Positions 16,292 through 26,159 are shown, counted from the stretch's first letter. The stretch is 64,000 nt of DNA from VGWB01 sp964480945 (GCA_964480945.1 CAYZRX010000005.1:1-64000); one strand, 5' to 3'. Notes: a model not told the origin generated them from the letters alone. Numbers and translations are program-made.

Positions 16292-16741
16292 GTGCTTTGC
16301 ACGCCCTTTCCCTGGCGCGGAAGATTCCTGGATGGGACCAGGAGCCTCTGGCTCGACAAACCGTCGTTTCCATTGAATGCGATCAGCAGGAAACGCGGAG
16401 CATGAAGGGCCTTCATTCGAAGACGGTTCGGACGATCACTCGCTGTCCAGCACTGCTGAGAGACTGACCACAAGCAGCCTTACTCTGGCCTCATCGATGG
16501 GTGTTCTTGCAGATACAGTGTGGGAGTTCAGCGGATCTCAGTCAGCCTCGACAGACGGAGCCGCCCTGGCAGGCACAATGTAGAAAAAGCTCCGGAGAGG
16601 GTCAAGAATTGCATCGCGCCGCTTGCTTTCCGCGACCTTCTTAACGCAAATGGTGAGAAGAGCTTAGGAGGAGTCGAGGATAAACCTTCAGGTGGTCGGG
16701 AAGCTCAGTCACAAGCAAGCAGCTCGCGTCCCCACGCCCTC
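16292..16741. other. 450-nt non-coding stretch
   Basis: No gene supported on either strand. It lies upstream of the binding-protein/kinase/regulator operon, so it should hold that promoter, and downstream of the minus-strand CBM-like gene. I see no strong terminator hairpin or recognisable operator in it. Confidence 0.4.
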
Positions 16742-17983
16742 CTAATGCATCGGCGCCGGAGAACCAGAACTGAGATTGAGATGCAGCTTCGCGCTGAACC
16801 TGCCGCTTTGATTCTCCAGAGCATAGAAGGAGGCGCTCACCGCACCCAGAGGACGAATGGCGAGCCCGAGGGTCTTACCATCAATTAAGCGTTGCAGAGC
16901 AGGGTTTGAGATCGTCGCGAGGGTCGCGCGGCCTCGTCCGTCGGTCACATCGACATCGATGATCATCTGTTCATTAAACACACTGGTCAAGGGCTGTCGC
17001 CGACAGAGTCTGTCGTAAGTGACCTCATTCTGATTCCATTCTGGATCTCCTCCTATGATCTCGGTGATCCTCGCCATCCCGAAATCCTTCACGTACTCCG
17101 GGGAGCGTTGAAGAGCATACGTTGTCAGCTCGAGCACGCCGGACCCGATCACCTTCTTTCCCGCGAACGCACTGAGGTCCCAGCGCAGAATCACGAATTG
17201 AGTACCGCTGACTGTGAGGAGGATTGTCCTGCCCATTTCGTCCGGCCTGGACCAATTGTTGAAATTCAGGTCGGGATATTCACGGTCGATGATGGCGTCC
17301 TGCACGACCGGCACATGATGAGCAAAGGTGCGCATATTCGGAATCGGCGGGTGATACGGAACCTGAACACCCTGGTCCGGACCGATCGTATCGACGTTCA
17401 CAAGATCCACCTTGAAATAATCAAGGTCCACGCGGTACTTCCCCAATCCCCAGTCCATGAGGGCAAGTTGACCATACACGCTGTCTCCCGGGACGGCATC
17501 AAACTGATGCGTCGTCATACTGATGGTATGCCAATTCGAAGTATCGGGAATGTCGAATTCTATGAGATGCGTGTGGAAGTCCGTCGTTCTCTGGGTATTG
17601 AGATGAAGATTCACACGCCGCGGGGCATGGCTTACCTTGATACGCGCCTCGATGCGCAGCGCATACTCGGGTTTGCCGAGGAGAGCCAAGTCCATGTCCT
17701 CCGAGACTCGCCGGCGTATCAACGCCCACCAGATGCCTCGCTTGTCGCTTGTAGCATCGACGCCAATGGTCGCATACCCTTTGCCCGACAGAGAGAAATC
17801 CATAACCGCCGATCCATCGCCCGTGTAGAACGTCCAGCCGCGCGCTCCGCTTGGATCACGGGCGAGTGAGACACCATCAAAATTGTCGAGAAACTGGGCT
17901 GACGCGGGGGGAACAATGATCAGAATGGCGAGAAGAAGCGTGGGCCACCGGAGGAGTGCGTGATCGCGTTCCGTTACCATCAT
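16742..17983 (-). CDS. Secreted protein with C-terminal DNRLRE/CBM96-like domain, function unknown
   Basis: About 413 residues with a signal peptide (WPTLLLAILIIVPPASAQ). The N-terminal half is a beta-sandwich resembling a carbohydrate-binding or LamG-type fold (FLDNFDGVSLARDPSGARGW, YALRIEARIKVS). The C-terminal half has the layout of DNRLRE/CBM96-like domains: DAIIDREYPDLNFNNW, then FVILRWDLSAFAGKKV, GVLELTTYAL, and an EWNQNEVTYDRL core. No catalytic motif is recognised, so binding is more likely than hydrolysis. The ATG at 17983 is chosen for a normal signal peptide. An in-frame ATG at 18064 overlaps the stop of the AGE epimerase gene (TGATG) and would add 27 residues, so translational coupling is possible. 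Confidence 0.6.
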   Translation of the reverse strand: MMVTERDHALLRWPTLLLAILIIVPPASAQFLDNFDGVSLARDPSGARGWTFYTGDGSAVMDFSLSGKGYATIGVDATSDKRGIWWALIRRRVSEDMDLALLGKPEYALRIEARIKVSHAPRRVNLHLNTQRTTDFHTHLIEFDIPDTSNWHTISMTTHQFDAVPGDSVYGQLALMDWGLGKYRVDLDYFKVDLVNVDTIGPDQGVQVPYHPPIPNMRTFAHHVPVVQDAIIDREYPDLNFNNWSRPDEMGRTILLTVSGTQFVILRWDLSAFAGKKVIGSGVLELTTYALQRSPEYVKDFGMARITEIIGGDPEWNQNEVTYDRLCRRQPLTSVFNEQMIIDVDVTDGRGRATLATISNPALQRLIDGKTLGLAIRPLGAVSASFYALENQSGRFSAKLHLNLSSGSPAPMH

Positions 17984-18063
17984 ATGAAGTTGAGATTCGG
18001 CCGGTGGAAGGGGTCGCGCCACGGTGTTCGGATTCACCGGTCGGGAGTGCTCGTGCATATGCA

Positions 18064-19449
18064 TCAGCGTTGCCCGCCGCCCAACCGCCTGATGCAATTG
18101 ATGAGACCCCTCGAGGTATGGTAGTTCCCCTTCCAAATCGTTCCTTTGGGGAACGTTCGATTGTTCGGCACGATGTCCACACCACCCCAGTACCAGCCTC
18201 CATGCTCGTTGTCAATGAGATACTTCTTGCAGTACTCCCACTGGGCGCAGAATGCATCGAAGTAGCGCTGCTCCTCCTCGGGAAAGAGTTCCGACATCAT
18301 CAAGAGAGAATTGAAGGCTTCGATCTGCGACCACCACTCTTTTGTCCTCCGCACGATCGTCGGCCGGTCTTCCCCGCGGAAATAGTAGCCTCCGTCGAAG
18401 ATTCCTCCGCGCTCTTGATCCCAGCCATACGCCAGCGTGTGATCGACCATCTTCTTGGCGATTCTCAGCGTTGTCGCATCCTTCTGAATCCCGAGCGCTT
18501 CCGACGCTTCCAGCATCAAGTACGCCGTCTCGATGTCATGTCCGAACGAAACGTGGTCGAGCTCATAATTCCTCTCTCTCACAGCGGCGCTCGAATCCCT
18601 GAAAGTGATCGGGGTCCAGTCGCGTCTGAAAAACAGCACCATGAAACCCTTGTCGGTCGTAATGGCATCTCGGACGATCCGCAGCAACGACTGAAGACGT
18701 TCCTTCAGCTCTTGGTCCGGCCAGACCCGGTAAAGCTCGGTAAAGGCCTCCAGCAAGTGGATCGTGGAATTCTGATCCTTCGGAGGAGCACCTCTATATC
18801 CTTCGGTGAACGGAACACCTTCCCTTGAGAGGAACTGAAAATAGCCGCCATATTGGGCATCATAACTGTGCTGTTCGAGCCAGCGGAAGGTCTCTTGAGC
18901 CAAGGAGAGAGCTGAGGTGTCACCGGACGCCCTGAAGTATGCAGCGAGTCCGTAGATGGCAAAGGCATTCCCGTAAGCTTGTTTGACGATCTCTCCACCT
19001 GCTCTCAGAGGCTCCCCCCGTCGATCGACCAGATTGTAGAACCCTCCAAATTCCCGGTCCCACATCTTGTTCTTTAGAAAATCGACACCGTGAGCGGCGA
19101 TGGTTCTGAGGTCATTGTCTTTTTGATAGAACATCGCAGCGTTCGCCGTTGCCCAAACGTGCCGCGCCTGGGTGACGATCATCTTGTCCTGTCGACCCTC
19201 AAGCTCCCATTTGTAGTTGATGTCGCTGTAGAACCCCCCATCCAGTGTGTCGATGGATAGCGGATACCACAATTCAAACCCGCGATCGAGCACACGCTGC
19301 ATCTCAACGCGGATGGTATCCTTGCGCAACTTCACAGCGTTCAACTGGTTTTGCATTTTCGTGCTTTCCGTCGTGGAACAAGAAGAGAGCAGGAACAGAA
19401 CGATCAGTGGGCCGCACATGATTCCTCTCTTGCCTCGCTGTCTGTTCAT
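18064..19449 (-). CDS. Lipoprotein AGE-family epimerase (cellobiose 2-epimerase-like)
   Basis: A 461-residue (alpha/alpha)6-barrel enzyme of the N-acylglucosamine 2-epimerase (AGE) superfamily, whose members epimerise the C2 position of reducing-end sugars. Conserved segments are present: MIVTQARHVWATANAA, YGNAFAIYGLAAYF, DQNSTIHLLEAFTELYRV, DHVSFGHDIETAYLMLEA and YHTSRGLINCI, including the catalytic histidines. Unusually for the family it has a lipoprotein signal (LIVLFLLSSCS), placing it on the membrane surface or in the periplasm. A cytoplasmic paralogue is encoded at 28395. It follows the RraA-like gene by 17 nt. Acting on imported oligosaccharides in the periplasm is an inference. Confidence 0.85.
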   Translation of the reverse strand: MNRQRGKRGIMCGPLIVLFLLSSCSTTESTKMQNQLNAVKLRKDTIRVEMQRVLDRGFELWYPLSIDTLDGGFYSDINYKWELEGRQDKMIVTQARHVWATANAAMFYQKDNDLRTIAAHGVDFLKNKMWDREFGGFYNLVDRRGEPLRAGGEIVKQAYGNAFAIYGLAAYFRASGDTSALSLAQETFRWLEQHSYDAQYGGYFQFLSREGVPFTEGYRGAPPKDQNSTIHLLEAFTELYRVWPDQELKERLQSLLRIVRDAITTDKGFMVLFFRRDWTPITFRDSSAAVRERNYELDHVSFGHDIETAYLMLEASEALGIQKDATTLRIAKKMVDHTLAYGWDQERGGIFDGGYYFRGEDRPTIVRRTKEWWSQIEAFNSLLMMSELFPEEEQRYFDAFCAQWEYCKKYLIDNEHGGWYWGGVDIVPNNRTFPKGTIWKGNYHTSRGLINCIRRLGGGQR

Positions 19450-19466
19450 GGAATTCGCCCGCTTTC

Positions 19467-20303
19467 TTACTTTTTGATTGTCTTATCTGCCGGTATTCCC
19501 AATTTCTGATACAATTGTTTTCTCGCATCCTTGTCTTTGTCCAAGATGTCACGCGCGGCCTTTGCAACCTGCTCAGCTTGTGCGCGAGGAACGACGATAA
19601 CCCCATCCGCATCGGCAACAACCACATCGCCCGGACAAACCAGCACGCCCCCGATGGAAACAGGACGATTCACAGATTCCAACTCGTTTCTGCCCGGGCG
19701 TATGCCGCGTCCTTTCTTCCGCAAGTAGAGGGGGACCTTTTCGATGGCAATTTCATCAGTATCTCTCGAGGTGGCATCTGTCACCACCCCGACCGCTCCC
19801 AGGCTTTTCCAGTAAAGAATATTGTAAGAACCAATGGAGCCGACGTCTTTTTCTTCAACGTCATCGATGACGACGGCGGTCCCGGGTCGAATGAGCTTCG
19901 CGAAGGCTTCATGGGAGTATGCATTGTAGAAATGGCTCTCCCAGTCTTGAAAACTCTCTCCAGGTTGAGGCCTATCCGGTCGTTGCGTTGGAACGTAGCG
20001 CACAGTGACGGCTATTCCCCTGAACTGGTGGGACAGGTCCTTTGAATCAACCCAGTCCGCATGAATTGCCGGATCTACGAGACCCGTGCCGGGCAGCCCC
20101 ACCCGATCCATGCCATCCGAAACGTCGGCGACTCGCAGACGGTCGTAGAGTTTCAGCATCCAGGCGTCTTCTTCATCCGTGTACACTTTTGTTTCAATGA
20201 AGTTGAACCCCTTCTGCATGTCTTGCTGTGTTTGCTCTTGCCCGAGAGCGGGGAAGACGAGACACGGAAGAAGACAGAGAATGCATTTTGTCAATGCTCT
20301 CAT
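19467..20303 (-). CDS. Exported RraA-like protein (aldolase/decarboxylase fold)
   Basis: About 278 residues. After a signal peptide (MRALTKCILCLLPCLVFPALGQ) comes a complete RraA/4-hydroxy-4-methyl-2-oxoglutarate aldolase fold: VADVSDGMDRVG, then GAVGVVTDATSRDTDEI, GRNELESVNRPVSIGGVLVCPGDVVVADADGVIVVP, and a C-terminal helix. The family includes metal-dependent aldolases or oxaloacetate decarboxylases and the RNase E inhibitor RraA, all normally cytoplasmic. The start at 20303 is supported by GGAG 8 nt upstream and by the signal peptide; a longer frame to 20402 has neither. The role in a glycan operon (downstream of the beta-helix protein, upstream of the AGE lipoprotein) is unknown. Confidence 0.8.
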   Translation of the reverse strand: MRALTKCILCLLPCLVFPALGQEQTQQDMQKGFNFIETKVYTDEEDAWMLKLYDRLRVADVSDGMDRVGLPGTGLVDPAIHADWVDSKDLSHQFRGIAVTVRYVPTQRPDRPQPGESFQDWESHFYNAYSHEAFAKLIRPGTAVVIDDVEEKDVGSIGSYNILYWKSLGAVGVVTDATSRDTDEIAIEKVPLYLRKKGRGIRPGRNELESVNRPVSIGGVLVCPGDVVVADADGVIVVPRAQAEQVAKAARDILDKDKDARKQLYQKLGIPADKTIKK

Positions 20304-20417
20304 GGTTGTCTCCGGGGGTGGTTTTCGTTCGTTATGAAAAAAACAGGGTGGCCGGCAAGGATACGGTTTGCCTGCCGGCCGCCCTGAGGCAATCTCCATC
20401 ACCCTATGAGGCGATGC

Positions 20418-23102
20418 CTATTTGATGAGCACCATCTTCTTGCTCGATCTGAAGTCACCCGCTTCGAGTCTGTAGATATAGACGCCGGAGGAGTACTTGC
20501 TGGCATCGAACAGGACGGTGTGAGCCCCCGCGACCAGTCGCGTGTCAATGAGCGTCGCTATCTTCTGACCCAGTATGTTATAGACGATCAGCTTCACGTT
20601 GGAGGTGTTAGCCAAAGTGAAATTGATCGTAGTTGTCGGGTTGAAGGGGTTCGGGTAGTTCTGCATCAGCGCGAAGCTCAGCGGCAGTTCGCCATTCTCG
20701 ACTGAGGTCGCTGCGGACTCCTTGATTAACTGCACGTAGTCGATGTAGGCATTAGCTCCGCTCAACGTAAGCGAGTGCGTGCCGGCGGTCAACGTGAACG
20801 AGCTTGACATGACGTCAAGACCCGTTGTGTCGATCTTCACGCTTGGTAGAGCGGGGCTCGCAAGCGTATTTGCTCCCTCCATCAGCGTCAGAGTTGTCGG
20901 CGAGCTGCTGAGATTCTGACCGAATATCCTCATCCTGTAGGTTCCAGAGGTGGCTGCCTCCAAGGAGAAGGTAACGGTCCCAGCCGACCCCATCGCAACG
21001 GACTTGAATAATGATGGAATCCACGGCTTACCTTCACCCATCGGTGTTACGATGGCGGAGGTAGCATCGGGAGCCCGAAGAGCTATGACAACATCCGATC
21101 CCGTCACCGTCTCTCCTTCGGGCGGCGTAACACCCTCCTTGATGAGGTCGATGCCGGCAAAATTCTGGTACCCCCACGAGGGCGTAATCTTGATGGTGTT
21201 ATGACCTGCGACAAATTTGAAATTCGCCTGATCTGCTGCCAGGATCGAGTCTTTCGGGAAAAATACCCATATCCACGAATTGTCGTCCAAGTTCATGGCA
21301 GGCCCACGGGCGTCGGCGTGTTGCATCGAGGCGAATTCCAACTCACCCCATCCATACACATCGTGGATTTCAGAGCCGTTGATGAAGAAATGTTCACCCC
21401 TCATATCGTTCCCTCGCAGGTGAGTCCAGACGTTCATGCCAAGAACACCTGTTGCGCCCACTTGCTCCGCCGTGAGGTCAAAATCCCACTGTATGAATCC
21501 GCCGTTTTGCATGTAGAAGTAGGAGAATCCTGTGAACTTATCCACGGTGGCAGTACCTCCTAATTCGGCGAATTCCGCTTCAGCAGTCGAGTCGACTTCG
21601 AATGCAACGACCGAGCCGGCCAAGGCCTCGATTTGCGAGACGTACGCTTGTTTACCCGCGTCAAACGTCGCCTTCTGTGTTGGGAACCAGTTCAGGTCAC
21701 CAATTGGCAAGCCATCCGTGCCGGCGGTTTTGAGAGTAGCATCGGTATAGGAGAAGTCCTCTGGCAAGGGCCACACTTCATCGGAGGCGAGTACCGTGGG
21801 TTTGTAGAAATACGGTGTCGCCGGAGTGAAGCCTCCGCGCAGCAACGTGATATTCGACCACATCGAATCGATCATCGTGGCACCGGTGACACTAAACTTC
21901 GGCTGCAACCAGTTGGCGTCGGATGGCGGGTAGGTGGCCAGACCTGCCGGGAGGCTGGTCAACCACACCGTGTCCGTGCTTCCGGCGTGCCCAATATTCA
22001 TATGTTCCGTGTATTGACTGACGTAATCAAGTTTTGAAACGGGGTCGAGGAAGTACGCTCGGTGGATTGTATCGCCGTACAACGTGACGAATTTCGGATC
22101 AAGATACGCGTACTGCTTGGCAATGACAATCCGGCGCCCTTCTTCTGGACCATACGTTGACGGCAATGCACCGATGGTGTACAAGCCGTTATGCACTTGC
22201 CTCGGATCACGACCAGAACTCGTCATATCGGCGAATCCTTCACCCTGCCACCAGCAATTAATAAGAAGATTGTTGGCGATGTAAGCATTCTGAAACCAGT
22301 TCCCCACTGTGATCGACCGGCCAACGTTGACAAACGTGTTGTGGTTGATGCGCAAGTAGGTGGCAGAACCGCCCTCAAGCTGGAACGCGGTGAATTCAAC
22401 GTTGAAAAATGTGTTATTCTCAACGATGACAGTATCTTGATCTGCCCAGATCGATATGCCGCGCCCTTCCCACTGCTGTGTGCTTGGCGAGCCGATCAGG
22501 TTGCGGAACTTGTTGTTCGTATAGTAGATCTTGTTGCCGGTCGCAGTGTAGGCGACCACCGCAAAGTTGCTTTGTTCAATGATACAATTATCGACAACGA
22601 ATTTGTGATTCTTTGCGTCTATTTGAATGGGCTGATATGCCGTTTGCACCCCCTGCGAATTCGTACGCCCAGTAATGTAGAGGTTTTTCAGCGTCAGGTC
22701 GTTCAGGCCTGTGATCAGACGTGCGTCCGCTGCGGTGCCGTCATCCCTCAGGTCCATCAGTTGGACCATAGCCGGATAGTTGTTCGGGTCACTCATGTCG
22801 TAGGGCTGGCCCACAATGGTCAACGGAAACGATGAGTTCTCAATACGATCCGCCTCCCAATAGACTCCGTTGAGCATGAGCAGGTAGACGCGATTCAAGT
22901 TTGCCCTTGACCCATCGGCGGCCGTATCCCCTAGGACGGCATTACGAAGTGCATTCGTAACAGGCAGAAAAGTCGTGGGGTTCTGCCAGTCGACGTACAT
23001 CGTGTCACCATGAATGACACTCTGCGCTTTCGCGTGCTGGCAAGGAACCAGCAATACCCCCACAACAAAAGCAAAGAGTATCAAAGAGTAGAAGGATTTC
23101 AT
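20418..23102 (-). CDS. Secreted parallel beta-helix protein with CBM and T9SS sorting domain
   Basis: An 894-residue secreted protein: signal peptide (1-26), a right-handed beta-helix of the pectate-lyase-like type (about 110-290, with repeated HKFVVDNCIIEQSNFAVV and DTVIVENNTFFNVEFTAF rungs), a central beta-rich region, a CBM6/35-like domain ending AYIDYVQLIKE (about 690-800), and a T9SS sorting domain (NYPNPFNPTTTI to KKMVLIK). The catalytic residues of a specific lyase family cannot be assigned, so it may be a lyase, hydrolase or binding protein at the cell surface. TGAGGAG precedes the ATG. It lies 66 nt downstream of the TonB receptor, so the two are probably one functional unit. Confidence 0.82.
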   Translation of the reverse strand: MKSFYSLILFAFVVGVLLVPCQHAKAQSVIHGDTMYVDWQNPTTFLPVTNALRNAVLGDTAADGSRANLNRVYLLMLNGVYWEADRIENSSFPLTIVGQPYDMSDPNNYPAMVQLMDLRDDGTAADARLITGLNDLTLKNLYITGRTNSQGVQTAYQPIQIDAKNHKFVVDNCIIEQSNFAVVAYTATGNKIYYTNNKFRNLIGSPSTQQWEGRGISIWADQDTVIVENNTFFNVEFTAFQLEGGSATYLRINHNTFVNVGRSITVGNWFQNAYIANNLLINCWWQGEGFADMTSSGRDPRQVHNGLYTIGALPSTYGPEEGRRIVIAKQYAYLDPKFVTLYGDTIHRAYFLDPVSKLDYVSQYTEHMNIGHAGSTDTVWLTSLPAGLATYPPSDANWLQPKFSVTGATMIDSMWSNITLLRGGFTPATPYFYKPTVLASDEVWPLPEDFSYTDATLKTAGTDGLPIGDLNWFPTQKATFDAGKQAYVSQIEALAGSVVAFEVDSTAEAEFAELGGTATVDKFTGFSYFYMQNGGFIQWDFDLTAEQVGATGVLGMNVWTHLRGNDMRGEHFFINGSEIHDVYGWGELEFASMQHADARGPAMNLDDNSWIWVFFPKDSILAADQANFKFVAGHNTIKITPSWGYQNFAGIDLIKEGVTPPEGETVTGSDVVIALRAPDATSAIVTPMGEGKPWIPSLFKSVAMGSAGTVTFSLEAATSGTYRMRIFGQNLSSSPTTLTLMEGANTLASPALPSVKIDTTGLDVMSSSFTLTAGTHSLTLSGANAYIDYVQLIKESAATSVENGELPLSFALMQNYPNPFNPTTTINFTLANTSNVKLIVYNILGQKIATLIDTRLVAGAHTVLFDASKYSSGVYIYRLEAGDFRSSKKMVLIK

Positions 23103-23168
23103 AGATTACTCCTCAGTTTGTTGGTGAAAGGTTGTTGTGAATTGTTTAATGCGCTGCCACTTGAACTG

Positions 23169-26153
23169 TCAAAGCTTATATCGAATGCCCAGATCGATCG
23201 TCAGACCATAGTACTCGAGAGACGTTGGATTAATCTGCCGATATCCCAGAAGGCTTTCGTCGTGTCTGTTGTTCAGGTTGTTGAAATTGGCGTACAGTTG
23301 CAGGTTTTCACCCAATCTCTGTTGAACTGCAAGGTCCCATCGCGCATAGCGTGCTGTAAAAGCATCGGTAACCGGAGTTTGGCCGATTCCGGTCACTTTG
23401 TCCGATTGATAGAGATAGGATGCGCGAATTGAGAATCCTTTATAATCATAGCCGATGGTAATGTTCGCAATATGCGCAGGCTGATCCGGCATTCGGCCCG
23501 TTTTGATCGTATCTGTGAGAACGATCGAGGTCAGAAACGTATGCGGAGGAACAAAGATGGTTTGAGGGGTGGTTTTGAACCGTTGCACATCGATGGTCGA
23601 AGTTATGTACGTCCAATTGAAGTTGAGTATCAACCCTTGAAGGAACGACGGCAGATACCAGAAGTGCGTCTGCCAGTCAAACTCGATCCCCTTGTACACA
23701 GCCGGGTTAGGATTATTAATGTAGGTGTCAACTTGAGGGGCGCTCACGAGCCACGACGCGGGCACGTTGAGTTCCGCGGGTAGCAGCTTCGCAACTGCTG
23801 TATCCATCTTTGGTATGGTTGCATACATGATCAAGTTGTCGATGCTCTTGTAAAACGGAGAAACCGTCAGGAACCCGACATACTCCTGATAGACTGATAC
23901 GGAGGCATCAAGGTTTTTGGAACGGGAGTCTCTTAGTCCCCCGTTGGCGGCCTTGACATAGGACTGATACGTGTTAATGGACGTGATCGGCGCATACATC
24001 AAATAATCGGGCCGCGTGAGCGTTTCTGTCCCTGCCAGACGTATGATCAGCCAGTCGGCGGGTTGAATCTTCAAGTGCACCATGGGTAACCAGAAGCTAT
24101 TGCGCCGCACATTTTCATTGTGCTGAAGATTTCCAGGGGGCTGTTGGACGTTCCCATTGGTAATCACTTCCCTGAAACTCTGTCCGTGGTACGTCGTATG
24201 GTCGGCATCGTAGCGCACCCCAGGCAGCAACGTGACATACGGGCCGATGTTCAGTTCAGCCATGATGTAGCCGGCCTGATATTGCTCGATTCCATCGTAG
24301 TCACTTCCCAGCGAACCGATCGCATAATGCTGCCAGACATTCGAGGGCAATGTTACCATGACATTCGTCAGCTTGCGCATGAGCCCGAGGTTGTAAACCA
24401 TCCCCATCCGATACTGACCGTCCAAAAAATTTGAGCGTCCGAAATCGGCCAAGAAGCGAGAGATTGGCCAGACGTGCTTGGCAGAGATGAGTGTCGAATC
24501 TGCCACTACATTGAAGTCGTTGGGATACGTTACGCTGGCGGCGTAGATAAGACTCGAAACCGGTCCACCCCAGCTGCCGCCATATTGCAGGTTGCCACAA
24601 CCCCATTGTTCCTGGTCGAATGTCCTATCCAGCCAGCGGAATTTCCCCCCCGTTTTTATGTACCCCGAGAGGTAGTCCGTCAAGCGGAAAGGGAGTTCGG
24701 CGTTGAACTGAACCATCTTCTGTTTTTCAATAAGCTTCGTGCTGTACGTATAGATGTACGATAAACCCGTCAACGACGTATCGACACTCTCCAGCGTCCA
24801 GGCATCGATGAGTGGAGTCCTTGCCGTCGGAGCGCTGCTGGCTGCTGAATTCTCCTGAGCAAATTGATAGCGATAATCATTTGGATCGTCCGTTTTCGAA
24901 CCGGTGGCCGCAGCACTCACATCATACCTGATCCAGCCAAAATCCTGTTTGATCCCCAAGCTGCTTGTATAGATGGACGTCGTAGAAATGTTCGACTGCA
25001 GCTGGTAGTAATGACTGTTATGAGTAAAATCCATGAGATCGCTGCGGTACGTTCCATCCGTCCTAGCCTCGCTGTAGAACCCGTTGCCGGTGATTTCGCC
25101 GTACGGTACCTTGTAATCGAGCAGGAGGCTCCCACCGCGCCGACTCTTGAAGGCATTGTTCTCCCTTAAGGTCAGATTGTCGACCGTAATATCGGAGAGA
25201 GTTTGGACGGCTGCCCCAGCACGGTAGGCTGCACTGAGTTGATCCGCGCTTCGATTGTTCCGATCAGCATTCACCCCGGCGATAATGCCAAGGCTGCCGT
25301 CGAGAAAACGGTTGCTCACACTGACGTTTGAGTTGTAATTGCCTGTATAGCTCTGAATTTGATTGTAGCCCCCCTGGAGCATCGCATTCACTTGAAACTC
25401 GTCGGGTGCTTCTTTCAACCGGAGATTGATCGTCCCGCCAAGTGCATCCGCATCCATGTCGGGGGTATTCGCCTTTTTCACCTCAATGCCGTCGAGCATA
25501 CTCGACGATACGAGCGAAAGATCGACACTCCTGTCGTTGTCGTTCGTCGCGGGAAGCGCCACGCCGTTGATGGTGACAGTATTGTACTTTGGAGCGAGCC
25601 CACGAATTGCCACCGCTGTCGCTTCACCGCCATATCGGTCAATGGAGACACCCGGCAACCGTCCGATCGATTCGGCGGCATTGGCATCCGGCAATTCCTT
25701 GATGCGATCCGCCGCAACAATATTGGCGATGGTGTTTGATGCGAGCTGCTGATTGATGGCGGCCTCTTGGCCTCGAGCCTGAGCTGTTACTATTACTGTT
25801 TCCCCTAGGATTGCTCGCGCTAGCAAAGCAAAATCCAATTCCACTGCCTGACCGCTGGCAATTCTCACTTCCTTGGAGATTGATACATAGCCAATGTATG
25901 ACACCCGCACGGTATACGTACCTGGCGGAATGCTGCGCAGAATGAATCGACCATCCAGGTCGGCCGCAGCCCCTATCCCGGTACCTTGGATCATAACGTT
26001 GGCTCCAACGAGCGACTCGCTTGTCTCTCTGTCATAGACGCGCCCATTGATGGAGCCAGAGGCTTGGGCAAGCAGCGATTGATGCACAAAGAAAGACATT
26101 ACCAGCAGACTGCAGGCAAGTACGCCTTGTCTACGGGAACCGTGGATGAGCAT
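23169..26153 (-). CDS. TonB-dependent outer-membrane receptor with carboxypeptidase-regulatory-like domain
   Basis: A 994-residue outer-membrane importer. After the signal peptide comes a carboxypeptidase-regulatory-like domain (GSINGRVYDRETSESLVGANV, about 35-115), a plug (LPDANAAESIGRLPGVSI, VAIRGLAPKYNTVTINGVALP) and a 22-strand-type beta-barrel ending in YGLTIDLGIRYKL. The start is the ATG at 26153 because a perfect AGGAGG lies 6 nt upstream; an in-frame start 17 codons further up lacks one. No SusD-type lipoprotein gene is adjacent, so this is a solitary receptor. It sits between GH5 and the beta-helix T9SS protein and probably imports oligosaccharides released by the surrounding enzymes. 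Confidence 0.93.
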   Translation of the reverse strand: MLIHGSRRQGVLACSLLVMSFFVHQSLLAQASGSINGRVYDRETSESLVGANVMIQGTGIGAAADLDGRFILRSIPPGTYTVRVSYIGYVSISKEVRIASGQAVELDFALLARAILGETVIVTAQARGQEAAINQQLASNTIANIVAADRIKELPDANAAESIGRLPGVSIDRYGGEATAVAIRGLAPKYNTVTINGVALPATNDNDRSVDLSLVSSSMLDGIEVKKANTPDMDADALGGTINLRLKEAPDEFQVNAMLQGGYNQIQSYTGNYNSNVSVSNRFLDGSLGIIAGVNADRNNRSADQLSAAYRAGAAVQTLSDITVDNLTLRENNAFKSRRGGSLLLDYKVPYGEITGNGFYSEARTDGTYRSDLMDFTHNSHYYQLQSNISTTSIYTSSLGIKQDFGWIRYDVSAAATGSKTDDPNDYRYQFAQENSAASSAPTARTPLIDAWTLESVDTSLTGLSYIYTYSTKLIEKQKMVQFNAELPFRLTDYLSGYIKTGGKFRWLDRTFDQEQWGCGNLQYGGSWGGPVSSLIYAASVTYPNDFNVVADSTLISAKHVWPISRFLADFGRSNFLDGQYRMGMVYNLGLMRKLTNVMVTLPSNVWQHYAIGSLGSDYDGIEQYQAGYIMAELNIGPYVTLLPGVRYDADHTTYHGQSFREVITNGNVQQPPGNLQHNENVRRNSFWLPMVHLKIQPADWLIIRLAGTETLTRPDYLMYAPITSINTYQSYVKAANGGLRDSRSKNLDASVSVYQEYVGFLTVSPFYKSIDNLIMYATIPKMDTAVAKLLPAELNVPASWLVSAPQVDTYINNPNPAVYKGIEFDWQTHFWYLPSFLQGLILNFNWTYITSTIDVQRFKTTPQTIFVPPHTFLTSIVLTDTIKTGRMPDQPAHIANITIGYDYKGFSIRASYLYQSDKVTGIGQTPVTDAFTARYARWDLAVQQRLGENLQLYANFNNLNNRHDESLLGYRQINPTSLEYYGLTIDLGIRYKL

Positions 26154-26159
26154 ATTTTT

